Shown piece after piece: positions 43,891-51,935 of a DNA stretch of 64,000 nt. A model generated the notes under the pieces. It was given only the letters and a program-made list of their open reading frames with translations, did not search any database and was not told the DNA's origin. This DNA comes from Chromatiaceae bacterium. Its GTDB lineage: Bacteria; Pseudomonadota; Gammaproteobacteria; Chromatiales; Chromatiaceae. Each line of letters begins with the position of its first letter. Position 1 is the first letter of the stretch. The DNA lies in assembly GCA_024235315.1 (NCBI GenBank), contig JACKMP010000006.1, positions 1 to 64,000 on the forward strand. Reading direction: 5' to 3'. The position numbers and the translations under genes are program-made.

Positions 43891-44379
43891 TTTCCCCCGA
43901 ACGCGCAGCGATCGCACACCCAATGCCGCATTGCGGTAGGGGGCGGACCGATAAAGGTTCGACGAAGGCGCGTAGCGCCGAAGAACGTCGCGCCTTGGCG
44001 CGGCGGCCCGCAGGGCGAGGGCTTTAGCCCGAGTACCCCTACCGCCCCAGCCATTTCCCCCGAACGCGCAGCGATCGCACACCCAATGCCGCATTGCGGT
44101 AGGGGGCGGACCGATAAAGGTTCGACGAAGGCGCGTAGCGCCGAAGAACGTCGCGCCTTGGCGCGGCGGCCCGCAGGGCGAGGGCTTTAGCCCGAGTACC
44201 CCTACCGCCCCAGCCATTTCCCCCGAACGCGCAGCGATCGCACACCCAATGCCGCATTGCGGTAGGGGGCGGACCGATAAAGGTTCGACGAAGGCGCGTA
44301 GCGCCGAAGAACGTCGCGCCTTGGCGCGGCGGCCCGCAGGGCGAGGGCTTTAGCCCGAGTACCCCTACCGCCCCAGCCA
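43891..44379 (+). repeat. Three perfect 163-bp tandem repeats, each ending in a copy of the tRNA-Gln 3' end
   Basis: Units run 43891-44053, 44054-44216 and 44217-44379 and appear identical base for base. Each unit ends with the same 19 nt that end the tRNA (ACCCCTACCGCCCCAGCCA). Inside each unit are the palindromes CCGCATTGCGG, GGCGCGTAGCGCC and GGGCTTTAGCCC, the 9-nt T-loop motif AGGTTCGAC, and GCGGTAGGGG, which is complementary to CCCCTACCGC of the tRNA 3' end. The 163-nt period is not a multiple of 3, so a repeated protein is unlikely. The layout parallels the E. coli tyrT/rtT repeats (about 178-bp units carrying 19 nt of tRNA-Tyr). Confidence 0.95.
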
Positions 44380-44783
44380 ACTCTCCTGAATCGTATTTTG
44401 TCTGTGCACCTACGGCAGCAGGCGGCTTGCAAGAGTGGGGGGTTGCGAACCAAGTTCCGCTACACCGCTTCCGGGCTGACAGCATGCGACGAAAAACGTT
44501 GCCGAGGCCTTTTTGTTGCACAGATGTGCCTCCCCACCACTGCTTCCGTCTTTTTATGCCGCCATAGCTATTTGGCAAACCTGATTAGCTTGTGCTCGCA
44601 ACTTACTAAAAAAAATAACTTTATGAATTTACAGAAATTTGCGCCCATGCCCTGTGTCGCATTTCTGCCACGACAAAAAAATTTGTGCATTTTTTGCAAA
44701 AAAGACTGGTGTTGTGGCACAACCCGCACTATTATTCTGCCTGCACAGCTTTTCTTTAACCAAAACCTTTACGGGAGTTCTCA
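44380..44783. other. Intergenic region between the tRNA repeats and porin 1
   Basis: This 404-nt gap becomes markedly AT-rich from about 44590, unlike its surroundings. It contains TATTAT at 44730, which is a -10 also conserved upstream of porin 2, and the shared leader CTGCACAGCTTTTCT. The -35 for this copy is weak (TGGTGT at 17-nt spacing). A GGGAG ribosome-binding site precedes the porin ATG. No ORF here looks real. Confidence 0.55.
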
Positions 44784-45815
44784 ATGAACAAGAAGCTTAT
44801 CGCTGCCGCCATCGGCGCAGCAGTTGTCGCGGCCCCGGCTGCATTCGCAGACGCCACCGTCTACGGCAAGATGCACACCAGCGTCAACATGAACGATTCC
44901 AGCGTCGCCAACTCCGACAACTACACTGTCACCAGCAACGCCTCGCGTCTGGGTTTCAAGGGTTCGGAAGACCTCGGCAACGGCCTGAAAGCGGTCTACC
45001 AGATCGAGTTCGGCATCAGCTCTGACGGCGGTCCTGCCCAGACCAACCCGAACACCGGTCCGCGTACCCCGGTCGACAACCACCGCAACACCTTCGTCGG
45101 CCTGGCCGGCGACTGGGGTACCGTCGTGGTTGGTCGTCATGACACCCCGGCCAAGATCGCCTTCTACGCCACCGGCAACGAGGTTCTTGGTGACTCGATC
45201 ATGGACCTGAACAGCGGCGTCGCCGGCGTGTTCACCGAAGTGCGTGCCAGCAACGCGATCGCCTACGTGTCGCCGAGCTTCTCGGGCTTCACCATGGCCG
45301 CCGCAGTGGTCCCGGGCGAAGAGAGTGTTGCCGCCAACGGCGCCAATGCCGCTGATGGCATCTCCGACCACTACTCGGTTGGCCTGATGTATTCGGGCTT
45401 TGGCCTGAAGGCTGGTATCGGCTACGAGAACCTGCACGAGCAGGCACTCGGCGGTACGGGCGACGACCAGGAGATGATCCAGGCCGGCGCGAGCTACACC
45501 TTCAACAACTTCAGCGTCGGCGCTCAGTACGAGTCTGACGACAACCGTGGCGCTGTCACCGGTGCTGACTACGAAGCCTGGGGTCTGACCGCCAAGGCTA
45601 CCTTCGGCAACAATGCTGTCAGCGCGATCTACACGACCTCCGAGACGAAGAATGCCGCTGGCGCTACCACCTCTGACACCGATGGCTGGGGTCTGGCTGC
45701 TGAGCACAACTTCAGCAAGCGCACCAAGGTGTACGTTGCCTACGCAACTGAAGACGAAGATGTCGGTAACAGCGATCAGGATTCGTTCTCGATCGGTATG
45801 ATCCACGACTTCTAA
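44784..45815 (+). CDS. Outer-membrane porin (copy 1)
   Basis: This 343-residue general porin has a 22-residue signal peptide (MNKKLIAAAIGAAVVAAPAAFA) followed by the Gram-negative porin start DATVYGKMHTSVNM. It shows alternating beta strands, SRLGFKGSEDLGNGLKAVYQIEFG, GLAGDWGTVVVGRHDTPAKIAFY, and a terminal Phe (SIGMIHDF) that serves as the BAM recognition signal. It should form a trimeric diffusion pore; specificity is unknown. A second, very similar porin follows. Confidence 0.92.
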   Translation: MNKKLIAAAIGAAVVAAPAAFADATVYGKMHTSVNMNDSSVANSDNYTVTSNASRLGFKGSEDLGNGLKAVYQIEFGISSDGGPAQTNPNTGPRTPVDNHRNTFVGLAGDWGTVVVGRHDTPAKIAFYATGNEVLGDSIMDLNSGVAGVFTEVRASNAIAYVSPSFSGFTMAAAVVPGEESVAANGANAADGISDHYSVGLMYSGFGLKAGIGYENLHEQALGGTGDDQEMIQAGASYTFNNFSVGAQYESDDNRGAVTGADYEAWGLTAKATFGNNAVSAIYTTSETKNAAGATTSDTDGWGLAAEHNFSKRTKVYVAYATEDEDVGNSDQDSFSIGMIHDF

Positions 45816-45840
45816 TCAACGATTAGACTGACGTGATCAA

Positions 45841-45868
45841 AAACGGGGCCTTCGGGCCCCGTTTTTTT
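45841..45868 (+). terminator. Intrinsic terminator after porin 1
   Basis: Stem CGGGGCC/GGCCCCG (7 bp) closed by a TTCG tetraloop and followed by seven T, 25 nt after the stop. The same sequence follows porin 2. Confidence 0.92.
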
Positions 45869-46281
45869 GCACCCGCAAATCCTGTTGTGAATGGACCCCC
45901 CCGAATACTGGGCAGCACAGCTGTATGGGAATCGCATCTCGCGGGGGGTGCACGGGGTGGATATGATGGCCGGGACGGATTCAGCAACAGATCGCCTGCT
46001 GGAGAGGTTCCTGCGACAGTGCCGCATTGCAGCCCAATCCCCATTTCTGGTGAACCCGGGCGTTATTGCGAAAATACTTTAGCTTTAGGCGCCAACTCAC
46101 CGCCTCTAAGAATATTTTGTGTATTCAACGGCTTGCGATGTGATGGGTGTCGCGTTTTTACCACTCGGCTTGCTCGCTGTGGAAAAATTGCCAAAATTCG
46201 CTTGCCTTGTTGCCGGTCGGTCACTATTATTAGGGCTGCACAGCTTTTCTCTAAACCAACACCTCATTACGGGAGTTCTCA
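45869..46281. other. Intergenic region between the porins
   Basis: The first part shows nothing recognisable. The last ~80 nt hold the porin 2 promoter and a leader similar to that of porin 1 (CACTATTATT, then CTGCACAGCTTTTCT). Confidence 0.5.
46202..46230 (+). promoter_or_regulatory. Promoter of porin 2
   Basis: TTGCCT (-35) and TATTAT (-10) with exact 17-nt spacing. The -10 and the following leader are shared with porin 1, while the -35 region differs, so the two copies may differ in strength or control. Confidence 0.6.
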
Positions 46282-47301
46282 ATGAACAAAAAGCTTATCG
46301 CTGCAGCCATCGGCGCAGCTGTTGTCGCCGCCCCGAGTGCATTCGCCGAAAGCGTCGTCTACGGCAAGATGCACACCAGCGTCAACATGAACGATTCGAG
46401 CGTCGCCAACTCCGACAACTACACGGTCACCAGCAACGCCTCGCGTCTGGGTTTCAAGGGTTCGGAAGACCTGGGTAACGGCCTGAAGGCGATCTACCAG
46501 ATCGAATTCGGCATCAGCTCCGACGGCGGCCCCGCGCAGACCAACCCGAACACCGGGCCGCGCACCCCGATCGATAACCAGCGTAACACCTTCATCGGCC
46601 TGGCCGGCGACTGGGGTACCGTTGTGGTTGGTCGTCATGACACCCCGGCCAAGATCGCCTTCTATGCCTCTGGCAACGAGCGCCTCGGCGACTCGATCCT
46701 CGACCTCAACAGCGGTGTCGCAGGCGTGTTCACCGAAGTGCGTGCCAGCAACGCGATCGCCTACGTGTCGCCGAGCTTCGCTGGCTTCACGGCTGCTGCC
46801 GCAATCGTCCCGGGGGAAGAGACTGGTGCCAACAGCTCCAACAACCTGGCTGACCACGCCTCGTTCGGTGTGATGTACTCGGGCTTTGGCCTGAAGGCCA
46901 GCGTGGGCTACGAGATCCTGGACGACCAGGCGCTCGGCGGTTCTGGTAAAGACCAGGAGATGATCCAGGCCGGCGCAAGCTACACCTTCAACAACTTCAG
47001 CGTTGGTGCGCAGTATGAGACCGACGACAACCGCGGTGCTGTCACCAATGCTGACTACGAAGCATGGGGTCTGACCGCCAAGGCTACCTTCGGCAACAAT
47101 GCTGTCAGCGCCATCTACACGACCTCGGAGTCGAAGAACCCTGCCGGTGTCACCACGTCTGACACCGACGGCTGGGGTCTGGCTGCTGAGCACAACTTCA
47201 GCAAGCGCACCAAGGTGTACGTTGCCTACGCAACTGAAGACGAAGATGTCGGTAACAGCGATCAGGACTCGTTCTCGATCGGTATGATCCACGACTTCTA
47301 A
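46282..47301 (+). CDS. Outer-membrane porin (copy 2)
   Basis: This 339-residue porin is a close paralogue of the preceding gene. The signal peptide (MNKKLIAAAIGAAVVAAPSAFA) and first ~130 residues are nearly identical. Most differences cluster in a central segment (ATASGNERLGDSILDL versus TGNEVLGDSIMDL, and the EETGANSSNNLADHAS loop), the likely surface loops. The last ~110 residues and the 3' UTR are again almost identical, ending SIGMIHDF. This indicates tandem duplication with possible gene conversion. Confidence 0.92.
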   Translation: MNKKLIAAAIGAAVVAAPSAFAESVVYGKMHTSVNMNDSSVANSDNYTVTSNASRLGFKGSEDLGNGLKAIYQIEFGISSDGGPAQTNPNTGPRTPIDNQRNTFIGLAGDWGTVVVGRHDTPAKIAFYASGNERLGDSILDLNSGVAGVFTEVRASNAIAYVSPSFAGFTAAAAIVPGEETGANSSNNLADHASFGVMYSGFGLKASVGYEILDDQALGGSGKDQEMIQAGASYTFNNFSVGAQYETDDNRGAVTNADYEAWGLTAKATFGNNAVSAIYTTSESKNPAGVTTSDTDGWGLAAEHNFSKRTKVYVAYATEDEDVGNSDQDSFSIGMIHDF

Positions 47302-47325
47302 TCAACGATTAGACTGACGTGATCA

Positions 47326-47356
47326 AAAACGGGGCCTTCGGGCCCCGTTTTCTTTT
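47326..47356 (+). terminator. Intrinsic terminator after porin 2
   Basis: The same CGGGGCC-TTCG-GGCCCCG hairpin as after porin 1, followed by TTTTCTTTT; the whole stretch from the stop codon onward matches porin 1. Confidence 0.9.
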
Positions 47357-47415
47357 CTCGCAAGTCGAGCCGGTGGCGTTGCCAGCCCGGCTCCACCGCC
47401 AGCTGCGTCAGCCCG

Positions 47416-48075
47416 TCAGGGCTCGATCACCCTCGGGCCATTCGGCGTGCCGAGAATCAGCACATCCGCCGGGCGATGGGCGAAGATGCCGACCGTGACG
47501 ACACCGGCCAGTTGATTGATCTGTGTCTCGAGCTTCATGGGTTCCATGATTTCGAGGCCATGGACATCGAGGATCAGGTTGCCGTTGTCGGTGACGAAGT
47601 TTTCTCGCCACACGGGATTGCCACCGAGCGCCACCAGCTCGCGTGCTACATAGCTGCGCGCCATCGGAATCACTTCCACCGGCAACGGGAAAGCACCCAG
47701 AACATCGACAAGTTTGCTCTCGTCTGCAATGCAGATGAACTTCTTGCTCGCCGAGGCGACAATTTTTTCCCGGGTCAGGGCGCCACCGCCACCCTTGATC
47801 AGGTGGAGTTGGCGGTTGGACTCGTCTGCACCGTCTACGTACACCTCAAGCCCTCCCGTCGCGTTCAGATCGAGCACTGGAATCCCGAGTTTCTTCATGC
47901 GTTGGGTCGACGCTTCCGAGCTCGAGACCGCGCCGTCGAAACGGTCCTTGACCGCGGCGAATGCGTCGATGAAGTGATTGACTGTGGACCCGGTGCCGAC
48001 GCCGATGATGCCGCCACCCGGCAGGTAATCGATTGCGGCAATCGCTGCCTGCTTCTTCATTTCGTCTGCGTTCAT
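47416..48075 (-). CDS. rpiA: Ribose-5-phosphate isomerase A
   Basis: This 219-residue enzyme interconverts ribose-5-P and ribulose-5-P. Signature motifs: GIGTGSTVNHFID, SSEASTQRMKKLGIPVLDLN, VYVDGADESNRQLHLIKGGGGALTREKIVA with catalytic Asp, Glu and Lys, and VEVIPMAR. The start MNADEMKKQAAIAAIDYL at 48075 fits the family. It is divergent from ilvA, the usual gammaproteobacterial pairing. Confidence 0.97.
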   Translation of the reverse strand: MNADEMKKQAAIAAIDYLPGGGIIGVGTGSTVNHFIDAFAAVKDRFDGAVSSSEASTQRMKKLGIPVLDLNATGGLEVYVDGADESNRQLHLIKGGGGALTREKIVASASKKFICIADESKLVDVLGAFPLPVEVIPMARSYVARELVALGGNPVWRENFVTDNGNLILDVHGLEIMEPMKLETQINQLAGVVTVGIFAHRPADVLILGTPNGPRVIEP

Positions 48076-48252
48076 TTCTGCCCTCTTTACGCGCCGGCTG
48101 CAGCCGGTCAGGTTTTGATCAGGCCGCAGACGTTATCACTGAACCGCAACGATCGGCCACAGCGGCGGCATAATGTGATCGACTGCCTTACACTAGCGCC
48201 GCGGGTCAGTCGTGCAGATCGACCTGTTGTCGAAATCAACGAGAGACTCCTC

Positions 48253-49773
48253 ATGCCACGCACCTATATAGAGAAGATCCTGCGCGCCCGCGTATACGAC
48301 GTCGCTGTCGAGACGCCGCTCGAAAGGGCATCCCGACTGTCGGCAAGAGTCGGTAATCAGGTCCTGCTCAAGCGCGAAGACACGCAGCAGGTGTTCTCGT
48401 TCAAGCTGCGCGGTGCCTACAACAAGATCTACCAGTTGCCCGAGGAGCAGCGTGCAGGCGGCGTGATCGCGGCCTCCGCCGGCAATCATGCGCAGGGGGT
48501 CGCCCTGGCCGGGCAGCGGCTGGGCGTGACGACGACGATAGTGATGCCGGTCACGACACCCGCGATCAAGGTCGAGACCGTGCGTCGACTCGGTGGCAAG
48601 GCAGTCCTTCAGGGCGATTCCTACGACGACGCTTTCGCCTATGCGACCAAGCTGGCGAGCGACAAGGGTCTGACATTCATTCATCCGTTCGACGATCCGG
48701 ATGTGATCGCGGGACAGGGAACGATCGGCATGGAGTTGCTGCGTCAACACGCCGATCCGATTCACGCGGTGTTTGTTCCGGTTGGCGGCGGAGGTCTGAT
48801 CGCCGGCGTCGCGGCGTACATCAAAGACATCCGACCCGAGATCAAGGTGATTGGTGTCGAGCCGGAAGACGCGCCGACGCTGGAGCGTGCGCTCGCCGCC
48901 GGACGGCGCGTGACCTTGCCGCGCGTCGGACTTTTTGCTGACGGTGTCGCGGTAAGGCAGATTGGTGAGGAGCCTTTCCGCATCGCACGCAAGACGGTCG
49001 ACGAGGTGATCCTGGTCAGCACGGATGAGATCTGTGCCGCAATCAAGGATGTGTTCGACGATACCCGCAGTGTCGCGGAGCCGGCAGGTGCTCTGGCGAT
49101 TGCGGGTATCAAGAAGTACGTCGCTCGCGAAGGGATAACGGATCAGACGCTGATCGGCATTCTGAGTGGGGCGAATGTCAACTTCGACAGGCTGCGTCAT
49201 ATCGCCGAGCGTGCGGAGGTCGGAGAGCAGCGGGAGGCGCTGTTGGCAGTGAAGATCCCGGAAAAGCCCGGTAGCTTCCTGGCGTTCTGTCGGGCGCTCG
49301 GCAAGCGCAGCATCACCGAGTTCAACTACCGCTACGCGGATCAGAGCGATGCCATGGTGTTTTGCGGCGTTGAGTTGCGCAATGGCTATGCCGAGCGAGC
49401 CGAGTTGGTCGAGCTGCTGGTTGGCAAAGGATTCGACGTGGTCGATCTCACTGACAATGAGACAGCGAAGCTACATATCCGCTATATGGTCGGGGGGCAT
49501 GCTCCCAACGCGCTTGACGAAAAGCTCTTTCGCTTCGAGTTCCCCGAGCGGCCAGGCGCACTGTTGGACTTTCTCAAAGGCTTGTCTCGCGGCTGGAACA
49601 TCAGCCTGTTTCATTACCGCAACCACGGTGCGGCGTACGGGCGCGTGCTTGTCGGTGTGCAGCTGGACCGCAAGGCCGTGCGCGAGTTTCGTACCTACAT
49701 GCAAACGGCTGGATATGCATACAGTGAAGAGACTGATAACGCGGCTTACCGATTGTTCGCCAGGGGCGGGTGA
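48253..49773 (+). CDS. ilvA: Threonine dehydratase, biosynthetic (IlvA)
   Basis: This 506-residue PLP enzyme deaminates threonine to 2-oxobutyrate for isoleucine synthesis. The start MPRTYIEKILRARVYDVA at 48253 matches the family. Lys51 (FSFKLRGAYN) binds PLP. SAGNHAQGVA and the phosphate-binding VPVGGGGLIAGVA follow. Two C-terminal ACT-like regulatory domains (REALLAVKIPEKPGSFLAF and LFRFEFPERPGALLDFL) indicate isoleucine feedback control, unlike the short catabolic TdcB. Confidence 0.97.
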   Translation: MPRTYIEKILRARVYDVAVETPLERASRLSARVGNQVLLKREDTQQVFSFKLRGAYNKIYQLPEEQRAGGVIAASAGNHAQGVALAGQRLGVTTTIVMPVTTPAIKVETVRRLGGKAVLQGDSYDDAFAYATKLASDKGLTFIHPFDDPDVIAGQGTIGMELLRQHADPIHAVFVPVGGGGLIAGVAAYIKDIRPEIKVIGVEPEDAPTLERALAAGRRVTLPRVGLFADGVAVRQIGEEPFRIARKTVDEVILVSTDEICAAIKDVFDDTRSVAEPAGALAIAGIKKYVAREGITDQTLIGILSGANVNFDRLRHIAERAEVGEQREALLAVKIPEKPGSFLAFCRALGKRSITEFNYRYADQSDAMVFCGVELRNGYAERAELVELLVGKGFDVVDLTDNETAKLHIRYMVGGHAPNALDEKLFRFEFPERPGALLDFLKGLSRGWNISLFHYRNHGAAYGRVLVGVQLDRKAVREFRTYMQTAGYAYSEETDNAAYRLFARGG

Positions 49774-49810
49774 CTAGGGTCGGTAGAGGCTGCAGGGTTG
49801 CCGCAGGCAT

Positions 49811-49846
49811 GAAAAAAGCCCAACCGGATCCGGTTGGGCTTTTTTG
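49811..49846. terminator. Bidirectional terminator between ilvA and the histone-like gene
   Basis: A near-perfect palindrome, AAGCCCAACCG-GATC-CGGTTGGGCTT, flanked by A-run and T-run, so it can stop transcription from both converging genes. Confidence 0.93.
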
Positions 49847-49901
49847 TGCTTACCGCTTGATCAGGCCTTCTTGCGTGGTCTGACTTTACGCGGACGCGCT
49901 A

Positions 49902-50258
49902 CTACTTTTTTTTTGCAGCGGCCTTCTTCTTCGGTGCTGCCTTTTTCTTAGCAGCGGCCTTCTTCTTCGGTGCTGCCTTTTTCTTAGCAGCGGCCTTTTT
50001 CTTCGGTGCTGCCTTTTTCTTAGCAGCGGCCTTCTTCTTCGGTGCTGCCTTTTTCTTAGCAGCGGCCTTCTTCTTCGGTGCTGCCTTTTTCTTAGCAGCG
50101 GCCTTTTTCTTCGGTGCTGCTTTTTTCTTTGGAGCGGCCTTCTTGGCGGCTGCCTTTTTCTTCGGCGCTGCTTTCTTCTTAGCAGCGACTTTCTTCTTCG
50201 GAACCGCAGCCTTCTTGGCTACGGTCTTCTTAGCGGATGCCTTCTTCTTGACTGCCAT
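49902..50258 (-). CDS. Histone H1-like Lys/Ala-repeat DNA-binding protein
   Basis: This 118-residue protein begins MAVKKKASAKKTVAKKAAVPKKK and continues as tandem 12-residue units of KKKAAAKKKAAP type. The DNA shows a matching 36-bp tandem repeat. Such low-complexity basic proteins (AlgP/Hc1/H1-like) bind DNA without sequence specificity. The reading frame stops at TAG directly after a run of nine A. A -1 shift there adds VVARPRKVRPRKKA before a TGA at 49863-49861, which looks like a genuine basic C-terminus. Confidence 0.85.
   Translation of the reverse strand: MAVKKKASAKKTVAKKAAVPKKKVAAKKKAAPKKKAAAKKAAPKKKAAPKKKAAAKKKAAPKKKAAAKKKAAPKKKAAAKKKAAPKKKAAAKKKAAPKKKAAAKKKAAPKKKAAAKKK
49905..49911 (-). 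promoter_or_regulatory. Candidate -1 frameshift site A-AAA-AAG in the histone-like gene
   Basis: On the minus strand the end reads GCA AAA AAA AAG TAG. The heptamer A AAA AAG is in frame, is the same slippery site as E. coli dnaX, and is followed at once by the stop. The -1 frame continues for 14 codons. Transcriptional slippage on A9, or a sequencing/indel error, would also restore the longer frame. Confidence 0.6.
49914..50157 (-). repeat. 36-bp coding tandem repeat in the histone-like gene
   Basis: The unit encodes KKKAAAKKKAAP; on the plus strand it reads as GCGGCCTTCTTCTTCGGTGC plus a GCCTTTTTCTTAGCA half. About six near-identical copies alternate with small third-position changes (TTC/TTT), giving a locus prone to copy-number variation. 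Confidence 0.85.
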
Positions 50259-50538
50259 AAACTCCCTCCGGTTGAACAGGTGCCATAGACCATGGCTTGA
50301 GTATAAACAACGAAAACAAAAATACTAGTTTGTCAACGGGTGTATCGACGTTTGCATTCAAGGCTTTAGCGTATTTTTAATATTTCTTTTCTGGTGTGAC
50401 TCAACGTTGAGTCGATGTATAGCGGGTCGAATCGGATTTGGTGCGTTCGGACCAACGAACATATACCGTTGTCTTGCAGCGCTTTGAAACCTACGCTGCA
50501 CCTCACAGTGCAGATGCTAAACGTGTGGAAGGGAGCGC

Positions 50539-51165
50539 TTAATCGCGTGCGACAACATGCAGCGATATCGGCCTGCGCCTACGGCTATAGCAACTGCGAT
50601 CGGTCACGACGCAGTCGAGTTGTACATCCCAGGGTTGGCTTGGCAGGGCCTCCACGCGTTGCACTTCATGTGCGACCCCGAGAAGGTAGGGACGGCTTGC
50701 CAGGCGGTGCTGAAGCGCAAACGAAAATGTGCGGTCGTAATAACCGCCTCCCATGCCGAGTCGATGACAGGCGGGATCGAAGCCAAGCAATGGCACAACG
50801 ACCAGGTCGAGCCGGCGTGCCGAAATCATTGCACCGGCACTTGGAACGGGTTCGGGTATCCCATAGCGGTTGAGTTGCAGGCGGTCACCGGGATGCCAGC
50901 GGCAGAACCACAGGTGCCCGTTGCGGAACGGGTGCAGCACTGGCAGGTAGCAGTGCTTGTGCAAGGCCGCTGCACGTGCCATCAGCGGCATGGGATCAAT
51001 CTCGCCATTGACGCCGACGTATCCGGCCACACGCTTGGCGCGCAGAAATCGTGGGTGTTGCAGGAGTCCACGTATCACCAACGCTTCGGCATCGCTACGG
51101 GCTTTTGCCGAGAGCGATGAGCGGAGCTGTTTGAGGTGTTGGCGCAGGGCCTGAGGGTCTTGCAT
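50539..51165 (-). CDS. fau: 5-formyltetrahydrofolate cyclo-ligase
   Basis: This 208-residue enzyme (from MQDPQALRQHLKQL at 51165; ATG 51180 adds five residues) converts 5-formyl-THF to methenyl-THF. It has RAKRVAGYVGVNGEID, HKHCYLPVL, the LDLVVVPLLGFDPACHRLGMGGGYYDRTF signature and LLGVAHEVQ. The position immediately after 6S RNA and zapA is the conserved ssrS-fau (ygfA) arrangement. It is probably cotranscribed with 6S RNA. Confidence 0.95.
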   Translation of the reverse strand: MQDPQALRQHLKQLRSSLSAKARSDAEALVIRGLLQHPRFLRAKRVAGYVGVNGEIDPMPLMARAAALHKHCYLPVLHPFRNGHLWFCRWHPGDRLQLNRYGIPEPVPSAGAMISARRLDLVVVPLLGFDPACHRLGMGGGYYDRTFSFALQHRLASRPYLLGVAHEVQRVEALPSQPWDVQLDCVVTDRSCYSRRRRPISLHVVARD

Positions 51166-51180
51166 GCGATGGAGAGACAT

Positions 51181-51362
51181 TCCCCGCCTGTGCCGGTACT
51201 TGCCGTTATCCTTGAACCGTGGGGTTCAAGTGGGACCGAAACGGCGCCTCAGGCTTTCCGCTACGAGGCGGACTTGCACACTGGCAACCGTGACCCGGTC
51301 CCGGGGTGCATAAGCATAGGCTCAAGGGAACATCGGGCCAGCTGTCGAGCACCGCAGGGAAT
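51181..51362 (-). ncRNA. ssrS: 6S RNA
   Basis: The ~182-nt gap between zapA and fau, read on the minus strand, has 6S landmarks. The closing ends pair (TCCCTGCGGTGC with GCACAGGCGGGGA). CCCTTGAGCC appears on the 5' side. The highly conserved CTTGAACCCCACGGTTCAAGG hairpin is on the 3' side, close to the E. coli form CCTTGAACCAAGGGTTCAAGG. 6S RNA mimics an open promoter and sequesters sigma-70 RNA polymerase. Ends are approximate. Confidence 0.88.
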
Positions 51363-51390
51363 GTCTGAGTAAAGGCTAAACCCAAATGCT

Positions 51391-51705
51391 TCAGAGTTCC
51401 AGCTGAGTGCTGTCGTTGAGCGCAATTTCAATACGCTCACGCAATGAGCGGATGCGCTTGTTGGCCGAGCTTGCAGCGGAATCCTGATCTGATTTTTCCT
51501 TCAGCAACTCGTGGGCAAGATTCAGGGCGACCATAACGGCGATGCGGTCGGTGCCGATTACCTTGCCGCTGCCGCGCACTTCCCGCATGCGCGCATCCAG
51601 AAATCGTGCTGCGCCAACCAGTTCCTGTTCGGCGCCGGGCTCACAGGAGATCCGATATTCCTTGCCGAGTATGCTGACCGCCACTGCTTCGCCCGAACCG
51701 CTCAT
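51391..51705 (-). CDS. zapA: Cell division protein ZapA
   Basis: This 104-residue protein stabilises FtsZ bundles at the Z-ring. It has an N-terminal head (AVAVSILGKEYRISCEPGAEQELVGAARFLDARMREVR), the DRIAVMVALNLAHELL segment and a C-terminal coiled coil. The start overlaps the upstream coiled-coil gene by 4 nt. 6S RNA and fau lie downstream, the standard order. Confidence 0.95.
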   Translation of the reverse strand: MSGSGEAVAVSILGKEYRISCEPGAEQELVGAARFLDARMREVRGSGKVIGTDRIAVMVALNLAHELLKEKSDQDSAASSANKRIRSLRERIEIALNDSTQLEL

Positions 51706-51935
51706 GCCTCGTCCTCCAGCCGTTTGAGACGGACGATCATGTCCTCGACGCGGGTTCTGGCCTGGCTGTTCTTGTCCGCCAGGCGGTCGCGTTCGGTCAT
51801 GAGCTCCTGTTCGCGCGCGCGCAGCGTCTTGTTTTCGTCTTTGAGGTGGGTACAGGCACGGATCAGTTCCTCGACACGCACTTCGAGTGCGCGCAGATCC
51901 TGTTCCTGGATGCCTTGTTTATCATTGTTGCTCAT
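51702..51935 (-). CDS. ZapB-like coiled-coil protein (TIGR02449 type)
   Basis: This is a 77-residue, almost wholly helical protein: RALEVRVEELIRACTHLKDENKTLRAREQELMTERDRLADKNSQARTRVEDMIVRLKRLED. The heptad pattern and position just before zapA match the TIGR02449 family, which resembles ZapB. A role in Z-ring organisation with ZapA is likely but inferred from context. It overlaps zapA by 4 nt. Confidence 0.82.
   Translation of the reverse strand: MSNNDKQGIQEQDLRALEVRVEELIRACTHLKDENKTLRAREQELMTERDRLADKNSQARTRVEDMIVRLKRLEDEA

Noticed and set aside
43876..44578. Minus-strand ORFs across the tRNA repeats encoding repeated peptides
   Set aside because: They arise only because the 163-bp unit is open in several frames. 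The period is not a multiple of three, so the peptide changes frame from unit to unit, and no ribosome-binding site is seen.
44717..44735. Sigma-54 promoter (TGGCAC) upstream of porin 1
   Set aside because: TGGCAC is present but the GC of the -12 element is two bases too close, and the TATTAT conserved at porin 2 is a better explanation.
47476..48252. In-frame N-terminal extension of ilvA back to 47476
   Set aside because: The extra 259 residues are antisense to rpiA; IlvA homologues start at MPRTYIEKIL.
49914..50157. CRISPR-like array from the regular 36-bp repeat
   Set aside because: The repeats are contiguous, have no spacers, stay in frame and encode the Lys/Ala-rich protein.
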